The notes below the pieces were generated by a model, which ran no database searches, was not told the DNA's origin, and saw nothing but the letters and a program-made list of their open reading frames with translations. Made by a program: the position numbers and the translations under genes. 64,000 nucleotides of DNA from assembly GCA_037013685.1 (NCBI GenBank), contig CM072885.1, positions 72,379,285-72,443,284 of the forward strand. The letters are read 5' to 3'. Of this stretch, positions 1-9,320 are shown piece by piece. Position 1 is the first letter of the stretch; every line of letters starts with the position of its first letter. This DNA comes from Acridotheres tristis (Eukaryota; Chordata; Aves; Passeriformes; Sturnidae).

Positions 1-1000
1 TCCTATAAACAGTTGCACATGTTTTCATTATATTAATTCTATTAATATATTTTATGTTTTAATTATATTTTTGTATAATTTTTATTGTATAATTTATTGC
101 AATTTTTACTGAATTACTGAGTTACTGTAAGCTTTTGGAGTAAAGGCAGAATTAGACTAGGAGAGTATTTTAGAACTGTGGTTTAAGATTAAGGGATTGT
201 AATACACATTTAACACTAAGAATTAGTACCAAGAACTCTCACAGAATCATGATTTTTCTAAACTGGAATTTTAACAAAAAGATTCTGCTAGTACAGCAGC
301 TTTACAGGTTGGGGGAATTACACACCCTTTCCTCTGAGTATTTTACATTATTTATATTTCACATAGCTTTTGCAGCACAAAATACACGTTTTCTCAGCCC
401 TTGCTTATTCAGATGAAATGAAAATACGTGTGTGTATTCACATCTGCACAACACCAGAGGGGACACAGCAATCCCTGTAAGTGGTGGCTGTGGTCCTTAA
501 TCCTGTTCCTTTTCAGTGATCTTGTTTTTCTAGCAGGACAGACAAGTTTTCGGATCTTCAGAATACTGTAGTTAGATAGGTGAATTCTTTTGTCTTTGCC
601 CTTTGTTTGAATTTATTTAAGAGTAGAGACAGTGAGCCACTTCTGGTCATGCAGTGAAGTCTTATAACCTTGGTCCCCCACAAAAAATGCCAGAATTAAA
701 AATCGTAAAAATAAAACCAGCTACTCTCATCTTCCTTGCAATACATTTAAAGCCATGGGTAGTTTCACTGACACTACAGAGAATGTCCAATTGCTTAATA
801 GCAACCTACACAATTCAGGAAAGCAGAGGATGGTCTCAGGAGCCAAAAAGCACACCAGGTATGAGGGCTGTCTGCCACCCCTTTTGGTTTCCCATGTGTT
901 GGGTAAGGACCTTGGTGTTGCTATGACTGTCACATCAGCCAGTGAAAAGTGTAGAAGGGTAGATAAAATGACACTGGACGAACAGGAATGGCTCCGAAAC

Positions 1001-1182
1001 AAAAGAAAGCAGGTTTAGATTAGATGTTAGGAAGAAATTCTTCCCTGTGAGGATGGTCCAGAGAAGCTGTGGATGCCTCATCCCTGGAAGCGTTCAAGGC
1101 CAGGCTGGATGGGTCTTGGACCAACCTGGTCAACTGGCCACGGGCCACTTCCAATCCAAACCAATCTATGATTCTACAACAC
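1001..1182 (+). repeat. CR1 LINE 3' end in gene A intron 6
   Basis: Matches the well-known avian CR1 3' end: ATTAGATGTTAGGAAGAAAT, then GAAGCGTTCAAGGCCAGGCT, then an ACCAATCTATGATTCT end. It lies just left of the first visible gene A exon. The remaining 1-1000 bases look like plain AT-rich intron; I found no match there to the preceding 99-bp OATP exon. Confidence 0.85.
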
Positions 1183-1346
1183 CGTTCAGGGCATGATTCC
1201 TGATGCCTTCACTGCATGGATGGTCCCTCACTGGATGTTTACTGTTGGAAGTCAGACACCATAAAATGTAGCTGTCATAGCAGAAAAAGGTTGGCAAGCT
1301 TCAGCTTCTTCACTGGGGTAATTGTGCCTGTTTCCCTCATTTCTAG

Positions 1347-1592
1347 GGAGCATCACTATCACCCCACAGGATTCACGCTGGGTGGGTGCATGGTGGCTTG
1401 GCTTTTTAATAGGTGGAGCAACCAGTTTCCTATCTGCTATTCCGTTCTGCTTCCTGCCAAGGAGTCTGAAAAAGCCAGAGGAAGCCAATAAGGACAAAAC
1501 TTCACATGGTCTCTTGGAAAGCACAGGTGCTGTGAGGAATAAATTTTCTCCTGAGAAAACTAAGCAAAGGAAGTGGTCAGCACTGCTGAAAG
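1347..1592 (+). CDS. SLCO1C1: Gene A coding exon 7: OATP signature and TM6
   Basis: Acceptor AG at 1345-1346. The exon starts with two bases of a split codon and ends with one (phase 1). It encodes [22 protein letters not shown]6 and the charged cytoplasmic loop before TM7. The downstream donor is AAAG|GCAAGT. Ending at 1592 is the only choice that joins in frame to the next exon (G+AT = Asp-Phe); the nearby GT at 1597 would shift the frame. Confidence 0.92.
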
Positions 1593-4500
1593 GCAAGTGT
1601 TTCTCATATTGTATAAATGGGAAAAGCAATAGGCACAGCACGCATAGAAAATGTAACAGTTCTGCAAAATATTTTGCCTCCCCTGCACTTCCATCTAAAC
1701 CAGGCAGCTATCCCCAGGAAAGGAAAGGTCCACCAAAAACTATTAGAAGGACTCTGAGGTTCTGCGTGCATCACCTGAAATAAATTGTCACCTGAGTGGC
1801 ACCTACCTCTAAAATTTTGTGCTGGAAGAAATTTTAACAGTGGAAAAGTGTTCCTGTATCTGAACATAAAGAAAATATTCAAAGGCTCTTTTTGCAATAT
1901 GGAAAGACAAATTATTAAGTTGAGAGAGTTCATGAAACTCTGAAGTACATTGGTGCCTGATGAAAATACATCATGCTTCAATAGCTCTGGTTGTACAGTC
2001 CTTAGGCCAAAAAAAACCTGCTGGAAAGAAGTGGCTTTGCCTTCTTTTGGGAATTTTTTTGTTCAGATCCCAGAGGAAGCACTCCACATCTCCACCGAGG
2101 CAGCTCTCACTTAGCCTTGAGCCTGTGATAATATACAAGTTGAACAAAGTCTGTGCTGTGTGGAGCCCCTTCATGAACACATCTCAACAGAGCAGCCAGG
2201 CCTTAACCCACACTTCTTTCTTCTTTTAGGATTCTCTTCCTGTATCTTAACCTCTGGTGTTTTTCAAGAACCTGATTTTGCTTTCAGATACCCCCATGCA
2301 AATGAAGATCAGTACAACTTGCACTTGGATAGCTCAGAACAGGACCTTGCCCTAAGTTTTGCAGGTTACTCACCAGTAATTATGCCATGCATCTTTCAAA
2401 GCCAATTCATATGTCCCTTTCTTTCAGATTTCTATAACTCCCTGAAAAAAGTATTGGGTAATCGAATGTACTTTACATTTTTGTGTTGCTCACTGTTACA
2501 GTTCAGTGGTTTTATTGGTTTCTTGACTTACAAACCAAAGTACATGGAACAGCAGTATGGACAATCTACATCCAAATCCAACTTTCTAATAGGTGAGTTC
2601 CACTGCGCAAGGACTGCTTGTGCTGTAAGCAGTGCATGGGGATAAGTTCTGGTGTGCTTTATCTGCTGTAATTCCATGCAGAACAGGTTGAGGTAAATGC
2701 TGGTCTGACCTGAAACCTGAATTATAAAACATGCAGGGTTTGTGCCTATGGGACAACAAGAAATTTTAAAGTTATATTATGCTACATTGCTTTTATATTA
2801 TACTTTACCAAGGGCACCCCAAGTATGCATTGAGTGTGGTGAGGAAGTTTTAGTTGCTGAAGCATCTGGCAAGTTCCTTGCAGTGGAAGTGGGTTTGGAG
2901 TCTTAGGCACTTCACAGACAAGCGTGTGCAATCCAGGGGCTGGACTGAACACAAACCTTCCTAAAGTCATAACAGACCATAAAGCTGCCAGGAACAAAAA
3001 ACTCAGGACACACTGGCTCTTAAGACTATAATGATTCTTTAATTCTATCATTCCCCTTCTATAATCTCTTTCAGGAATGACATCCTTACCTCCTGTAGGT
3101 CTTGGAATTTTCCTAGGAGGCCTTATAATGAAAAAGTATAAAATGGGCATCATTGGAGCAACAAAGTTTTCATTTACCATGTCTTTTTTGGCCTATGCCA
3201 TCAGTTTGCTGCACTTTTTGGTTGGCTGTGATAACTATGTGGTGGCAGGAATGACAGTGTCCTATGAAGGGTGAGTATAAAGTAGAAAAGATTGTGTTTT
3301 TCTCCACAGTTCTCAAGAAATGTACTGTGACATCAAGGCTAAAAGAGAAACATGCTTTTGGGATGCTTGAGAGGAAGTGAACACTACCATATGTCATTGG
3401 GGTAGTTTTGTTGGTCAGCAGAGTGTTAGCCTGACAAAGCCCAAAGCTGGGTAAAGATTAATCAGGAATTGCATCATTAGCAACATGGGTTGTTTTTCTG
3501 GGGGAGGGTGGGAGTGTTTCCGTGCAATGTTTTCTCTAGGAATGTAAATGGTGCACAGGGAATATGCTTAGGAAGCACTGGGATGAAAAAATGGCAAGCA
3601 CATAAGTTTCATTAACCTAGAAAGGAGAAGATGAGTGAAGACATACCTTTTTGCTCAATACACAAAGGCTGTCTGAAAGTAAAAGATAATTCTGTGTTCT
3701 TCATATTCACTATGAAAAGTTAGGCTAGCCTTTAGCAGAGGGGTATTTTTTAACTGATCAGGAGATCTGGTGCATTTTTGCATTTATACTCAGTAAGACT
3801 ATGGTAACTCTTGCTAGCTCTAAATTCGGCTGGGGGGAGTCCAATTGACCTCTCTTTCTCTTTTCTCTTTACACTAGTAAAACCAGTAGAAATGTTTTCA
3901 TTTGTTCTAAAATTCTCTGTATTCTGGTAATCACTTTAATATCAGTGTCAGTAGGATGGAATCTCAGACCAACAAAGATGTAGGAACCCAGCTGTGAAAA
4001 CATGTCCTGGCATATGGGGTGGGGTTCAGAACAGCAACACTGTCACACAGAAGGGACTTCACTGACTTCAGCACTGAATTAAAAATTTCTTACACTTGTC
4101 TGAACTTAACTTCCAAGCAACCCCATTCCGTACCACAACAATTCCTTATTTTCTGGATGCAACTCTCACTGCAAATGTGCCTCCAACGTGTGGGATCCTG
4201 TGTGTGGAGCCAATGGAATCACCTATGTCTCAGCGTGTCTGGCGGGGTGTGCAACTTCCACGGGACATGGAAAGAACACTGTAAGACCCTGCTTTGGCTT
4301 CCGAGGTTGCCTACCAGCTTATTTCCCATGTAACATCAGGGACTTAGTAAGAGGATGCATTTCAGGAAAACCAAAGTAACTGGGGACTAGTCAGTAAGGT
4401 ATTTTTGATTTCTGGCTACAAACAGCACAGAAAAGAGAGATTTCTCTGAGTTATTACACATTAAGCAAAAAGCGCTAACTCCTTGTTCTAGATATTAATT

Positions 4501-7500
4501 TTCATATTCTGTAGGTTGAGCACAAGAGGGGGAAACACACAAATCAAATTGGTTTCATGTTGCCTAAAGGTTGTCCATAGGTTCTGCCTTTCATAAATGT
4601 CATTTTTGCTGCCCTGAGGCTTTACCTAAAGTACACTAAGATAGAGGAGTATCTTCTCTGCTACTGATCATTAATGTTTAAGTATGAAAAATGGGTTAAG
4701 GAAAGGCAGCTTGTTTCCTCCATGTGAAACTTTGGGATGTCAGGAAACTGCTTGTTTTTCTGGGTGACTGATTTTTGCTTAGCATGGAGTGCTGGAGATC
4801 AGAGTCCCAGAGACAAAGCTTCAGTCCATGGATGTAAACCTTCATTGGGCTGTGCCATTTGCATGTTTCCTGATGCCAGGTGATCACTCCAGAACACAAA
4901 TGGTCTGGAGCTGTCTCTTTACTCTGTTTTCTCTGCAACAGAATCTCCGTTTCATGAGCAGTGTCCTACTAAACCTGTTCTGTGTCTTCCAGGTCTTCCA
5001 TAACTGCAGATGTCTTGAAATCAACAGTTCATGGTCAGGAAACACTTCTGCCACCTTGGGCCAGTGTCCAAAAAGTGATGATTGTTCGGTGAAGTTCATT
5101 TATTACACAGTAATACAAGTCATAGGTGGGTTTTGCTATGCCCTGGGAGCCACTCCTTCATACATGCTTGTGTTTAGGTGAGTACAGCTGGCTATTTACC
5201 AAAGCCTTTCTAGTGAGGCTTTCAAAATCATGTTTGTTTCCTTACCTTAGGGAAAAAAATTACTTTCTTGCTCTTCAGGAGCTGTAGTGGTAGGACAAAG
5301 AGTAATGGGTTCAAACTGAAAGAGGGGAAGTTTAGGTTAGAATAAATTCCTCCCTGGGAGGGTCGGCAGGCCCTGGCACAGGGTGCCCAGAGCAGCTGTG
5401 GCTGCCCCTGGATCCCTGGCAGTGCCCAATGCCAGGCTGGACATTGGGGCTGGGAGCAGCTGAAACAGTGGAAGGTGTCCCTGCCCACGGAATGGTTTTG
5501 GAGCAAGATAATCTTTAATGTCCCTTCCAAACCAAACCATTTTGTGATTCTATGTTCTGTAATCAGGTTTTCCAGAACATGTCCTTTTTTCTACTTGTAT
5601 TTTGAAAGTGCCATGCATTTGCCAGGATTTGCCAGGATGTGCAAGGAGGTGGCAGAGCTGGAGATAAGATGAATTCAAGATCAGTGCCCGTTTCTGATGC
5701 CCGGAGCACAGCTCCCCACGAAACCGATGAGCATATTGCAAGGAGGCTTTGTGCTGCCCAAGATGTGTCCCTGTACAGAGGAATGCTGTTCAAGCACAGA
5801 AAGATGCTGCACTAACCCTGTTACCTGCAACTCTTTTGTCTTGGGGCAATAGGATATTTCCCATTAAATATTCCATCAAGTGAGGGAAATGAATGCCCAA
5901 GGGTGAAGGCAGTTGGAGAGCCCATTTCCAGAAGGTTGCGGCAGACTCTGATTATGACTTTAAAACTTCAATTCCTTTATTATGCACAGGGAATGGACTT
6001 GCCAGGAGCTATTTCCTGGTAGTCAGTAGATTAATTCACCTTTTTCATGCCACTTAACACACTTCAGCAGATGAAGGGAGCACTCTTCTTCCAAATTTCG
6101 GCTTTCCATCAGCAAGAGTATTTCATAGCAGTTTAATAGACATGTCTAAGCTCTAAATGGCCCAACACTTCTCTTTTTTCCAGATGTGTCCATCCAGAGT
6201 TCAAAGCTCTCGCAGTTGGTCTATACACACTGATTATGAGAATGCTGGGTAAGAGAAACCATTGCGGAGTCCAATCCACGCAGTGTAATCACCACTAGGG
6301 AAATACAAAGCTGATTTCTAAGATGTCCTTTCCTCTGAAATCTTGTCCCATTTTTTGCTTGTCTCCTTGCAGCTGGGATTCCAGCACCAGTTTATTTTGG
6401 TGCAGCCATTGACAAGACGTGCTTGAAATGGGGAAGCAGCAGCTGTGGGAAGCAAGGGGCGTGCAGGCTCTATGACTCCAATGCACACAGGTAAAGCAAA
6501 GTAGGGCACAGAAACCCTCTCTGGGGAAAGACATGCTTGGTTCTCTTACACTCTAGTGTGTGATCCAAAATCACGGTCAGATATAACTCTGGGCTCAGCT
6601 TCCAGTCAGTCCAGAATTCCTGAAATTGGAAAATCTCAAAATCAAATGTTAGGCTCTCAATTTTTCATCAGCTTTTATGTTGTACAAAAGAAATTTAATA
6701 TCCATGACAGAGATTTCTGGAATGAATTATGTATTTTTAATATGCTTAGGGCCAATTAAAAATACCTCAGACTTTAGGACTTACCAAAAAGAGAAAAGTT
6801 ACCCAAATTTACGTTATTTGCAGGTAGTTTGTTCACACTAGCAAGAGTGTTTACTCTGTGCATTGGCCACTTTTGAGAGAAAAGTCCATGAAAGGACATT
6901 GTACAAAGTAGTTGTAGGTGTCGGTGAAACCCAAACACTATCAGTCTCCTGGGAGAATGCTCTATAGATTTTTCTCAGTTTCACTCAAGCCTTGGCCACT
7001 TCTGATGTGTTTTTTATTTTAACGTACAATAGACCAGTCTAGTGACCTCAATATAGTTTCAGCCCTAAAGAGTCTAAAAAAAAAAAAAAAGATTATGGAA
7101 GTTTCACTTTGCAATTATCTTCATAAACAAAAAGAATATTATCAGTTCTTTAAGAGAAGATTTTGCAAGTAAAAATATCCAGTTTTTGGTATCATTCACA
7201 AGCAATGAGTTTTAATGTCTTCCTCTAAGCTTTTTTTTTTCCTTTTTTTGTATATATGAGAGCCTTAAAATCCATTAAAGTGATTTTCTTCAGCGTTTTT
7301 AAGCAATTCAACCCCCAGCCCAATCTTCTATGCTCTGTCCCACAGGCATGTCTTCCTTGGTTTAGGAGCAATTTTAAGAGGTCCTTCCTACTTGATTGCA
7401 ATAATTTTTTATACATTGGTAAAGAAACACTTTCAAAATAAGAACTCCAGGCCGGTGGAGAATGGACAAGAAGATGCTGCTGTGGATAAAGAAGACAATT

Positions 7501-7559
7501 GCAAGCTCAAAGAACGTTTGCCAGGTTCTTCTGATGCAGAGAACGAATCCTCTATTTAG
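1347..7559 (+). CDS. SLCO1C1: Gene A: OATP1C1-like organic anion transporter, 3' part (8 coding exons)
   Basis: Membrane carrier of the SLCO1/OATP1 family. Joined coding exons are 1347-1592, 2428-2592, 3075-3270, 4118-4280, 4993-5177, 6184-6248, 6373-6490 and 7346-7559. All phases agree, giving a split codon plus 449 residues and a TAG stop. Visible parts: the OATP signature [15 protein letters not shown]6-TM12, and a Kazal-like loop with CNSHCKC and ACLAGC. Exons for TM1-TM5 lie left of the window. Compared with human proteins from memory, the body is closest to OATP1C1 ([31 protein letters not shown]). The cytoplasmic tail (KNSRPVENG...) looks more like OATP1B, so a 1B-like paralogue is the alternative. 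OATP1C1 carries thyroxine at brain barriers in mammals; that role here is inferred. The intron after the first exon listed has a GC donor. The neighbour gene B is tail-to-tail. Family certain; subfamily about 60%. Confidence 0.93.
2428..2592 (+). CDS. SLCO1C1: Gene A coding exon 8: TM7
   Basis: 165 bp, the same length as the matching exon in genes B and C. Acceptor cttTCAG, donor ATAG|GTGAG. It encodes a membrane segment and [19 protein letters not shown], which matches human OATP1C1 better than OATP1B1 (about 33 against 28 of 56 residues, hand count). Confidence 0.95.
3075..3270 (+). CDS. SLCO1C1: Gene A coding exon 9: TM8, TM9 and start of large loop
   Basis: 196 bp, identical in length in all three genes. 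It encodes [13 protein letters not shown], then TM9 and the first loop cysteine (VGCDN), then [10 protein letters not shown]. Acceptor ctttcag at 3074; donor GAAGG|GTGAGT. Confidence 0.95.
4118..4280 (+). CDS. SLCO1C1: Gene A coding exon 10: Kazal-like loop
   Basis: Encodes [13 protein letters not shown], then [26 protein letters not shown] and a GKNT end. The Kazal-type cysteine pattern of OATP extracellular loop 5 is complete, and N-N-S is a possible glycosylation sequon. It is 163 bp, three less than in genes B and C, because the linker before the first CN is one residue shorter. Donor ACT|GTAAGA. Confidence 0.92.
4993..5177 (+). CDS. SLCO1C1: Gene A coding exon 11: end of loop and TM10
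   Basis: 185 bp. Encodes VFHNCRC, NSS and NTS sequons, GQCPKSDDC and TM10 up to the first two bases of an Arg codon. Acceptor tcttccag, donor TTTAG|GTGAGT. Confidence 0.95.
5280..5560 (+). repeat. CR1 LINE 3' end in gene A intron 11
   Basis: Typical CR1 text: TAGGACAAAGAGTAATGGGT, GGTGTCCCTGCCCACGG and a CATTTTGTGATTCTATG end. Sense orientation inside the intron between the exons ending 5177 and starting 6184. Confidence 0.9.
6184..6248 (+). CDS. SLCO1C1: Gene A coding exon 12: cytoplasmic loop and TM11 start
   Basis: 65 bp, the fixed size of this exon in all three genes here. Encodes [20 protein letters not shown]. Acceptor tttccag, donor CTGG|GTAAGAG. It is followed by an intron of only 124 bp. 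Confidence 0.94.
6373..6490 (+). CDS. SLCO1C1: Gene A coding exon 13: TM11 and extracellular loop 6
   Basis: 118 bp as in genes B and C. Encodes [18 protein letters not shown] and [11 protein letters not shown]. The [10 protein letters not shown] and CRLYDSN strings are the strongest OATP1C1-like marks. Donor CACAG|GTAAAG. Confidence 0.95.
7346..7559 (+). CDS. SLCO1C1: Gene A coding exon 14: TM12 and C-terminal tail
   Basis: Acceptor cccacag. Encodes [14 protein letters not shown]12, the basic VKKHF stop-transfer and an acidic tail ending ESSI, then TAG at 7557-7559. The last four residues fit a class I PDZ-binding pattern (Ser at -2, Ile at 0); other OATP1 carriers use such tails to bind PDZK1-type scaffolds. 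Confidence 0.95.
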
Positions 7560-7638
7560 AATTAATTTAGACCAGTGGCATGTGAATCAGGTCAGCTTCT
7601 TTTAGAAGTACCATTCAAAATGCTGTGAGTAACGAAAT

Positions 7639-7695
7639 AATAAATAATTACACTGTATAGAGAGCATAACAAATAGCGAAACTGCAAACAATAAA
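7639..7695 (+). promoter_or_regulatory. Candidate poly(A) signals of gene A
   Basis: AATAAA occurs at 7639-7644 and again at 7690-7695, 80 and 131 bases past the stop. Either would give a short 3' UTR. The choice cannot be made without transcript ends. Confidence 0.55.
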
Positions 7696-8319
7696 CACTA
7701 ACAAACGAGTATGAAAATGCCCTTTGTGTACCTGATTACCAGTAACAGAAGTAGTTCCACAAACTGAACCAAATTCTCAACAGGCAAAGAAAAACCTCCT
7801 TGGCAGTTCTGACAGAGCCAGTCTGGGCTTTTTTGTGGGATCAAAGATGCTGCCAGAACATTCATATGCCAAAGGCCCACAGAAAGTGATCCTGATTCTG
7901 TGTGCAGATCCATGCAGGGGACTGGCACAGGAGAGACAAGCTCAAGGCTAGGACAAGCTTTCTGATTCCATCAAATTCAATCAAAATTCACAGTGAGCCA
8001 ATGCATTTAAGCCAAACGCTGAATTGCATCATTGCACCTGGTTTTTTATCTCAAAGTTGGCAAAAGCAGTATTTTCCCAAGAAGCATTATGTCTTGCCTC
8101 AGCTGAAAAAGTTACGCCTGCTTAAGACTGCACACATGTTTTCATAAAAAATTATTAAAAAAAAAAAAGAGTCGTGGAATTTTATTTAAAAATACCTTTT
8201 AAAAAAATCATTATTTAAGAGATTCTGAAACTCGAGGAGCCCTCTTGGCTGTGTTGCCATGCCCCGCAGTGACCGGCAGAGGGCGCGCAAAGGACAGCGC
8301 TGCTCCCAATGACCGTCGC

Positions 8320-8611
8320 GACAAGCGATGTGCGTCCCGGTGACCGACGCGACAAGCGATGTGCGTCCCGGTGACCGACGCGACAAGCGATGTGCGTCCC
8401 GGTGACCGACGCGACAAGCGATGTGCGTCCCGGTGACCAACGCGACAAGCGATGTGCGTCCCGGTGACCGTCCCGACAAGCGATGTGCGTCCCGGTGACC
8501 GACGCGACAAGCGATGTGCGTCCCGGTGACCGACGCGACAAGCGATGTGCGTCCCGGTGACCGACGCGACAAGCGATGTGCGTCCCGGTGACCGTCGCGA
8601 CAAGCGATGTG
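8320..8611. repeat. 31-bp CpG-rich minisatellite, ten units
   Basis: GACAAGCGATGTG recurs every 31 bases at 8320, 8351, 8382, 8413, 8444, 8475, 8506, 8537, 8568 and 8599. A full unit (GACAAGCGATGTGCGTCCCG then GTGACCGACGC) carries six CpGs. Units differ at the end: the units before 8320 and 8599 read GACCGTCGC, one reads GACCAACGC and one GACCGTCCC. The array is about 760 bases past the gene A stop, in AT-rich DNA. Because 31 is not a multiple of 3 and the minus strand has no stop, all three minus frames stay open; these are not genes. Confidence 0.97.
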
Positions 8612-9084
8612 TTTTCCACACTGGGTTGTTCCGGGGGAAGTTCTACATCAGGCAGGAGAAAGCACCCGTCTGTGTTTCCACACACTTTAACATTCCCTGG
8701 GCTCATTTACTAGAAGCTGCCTTTGTGCATTTGTTGGTTTGCTTTCGCTGTACTCACGTCACTTGGAGCTTGACAACTTGTTATTACTTTAAATAAAAAG
8801 ATGAGCACTTGAGTGTCATTTCACAACAAGACGGCTGATAATTTAAAATAGATGCTCAAGGCTCAGTGGGATATGGTTAATAGATAGATTAAAAAAATAT
8901 CCAAAATCATATATGCTGAGCAAGATGCTGAGTTGTTCTGAAATGTCTGTCATGACAGTCACTTAGCAGCTATTGCAGCAGCTGGAGGGAGAAGAATGGG
9001 ACGTTCTTTCCAAATGAAGTGATATTTACTGAAGGTAGAGATTCTCCATCCATCAAAACTAGAGAAGTTCTTTATTCTTCTTTA

Positions 9085-9320
9085 GCCCGGAGTAAAGGAG
9101 GCTCAGGGGAGCCCTGTGGATCTCTACAGATCCCTGTGGCAGGAGGGTACATCCAGGGGGGTCAGGCTCTTCTCCCAGGGAACCACAAGAGGACAAGGGG
9201 AAAGGCTTCAAGCTGTGCCAGGGGAGGTTCAGCTTGGACATCAGGAATATTTTCTTGACAGAAATGCTTGGAACTGACTGCCCAGAGAAGTGTTGGAGTC
9301 ACCACCCCCAGAAGAAACAC
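9085..9320 (+). repeat. CR1 LINE fragment
   Basis: Diverged CR1 text: GAGGCTCAGGGGAGCCCTGT, CAAGCTGTGCCAGGGGAGGT and a GTTGGAGTCACCACCCCCAG end. The final CR1 tail is missing, so this is a truncated, older copy. Confidence 0.8.

Noticed and set aside
2160..2427. Open frame running into gene A coding exon 8 from the intron
   Set aside because: The candidate acceptor at 2286-2287 would join in the wrong phase; exon 8 at 2428 has the conserved 165-bp length.
8186..8706. Three overlapping minus-strand open frames of 128-163 codons
   Set aside because: They are the 31-bp minisatellite read in its three stop-free frames; a repeat artefact.
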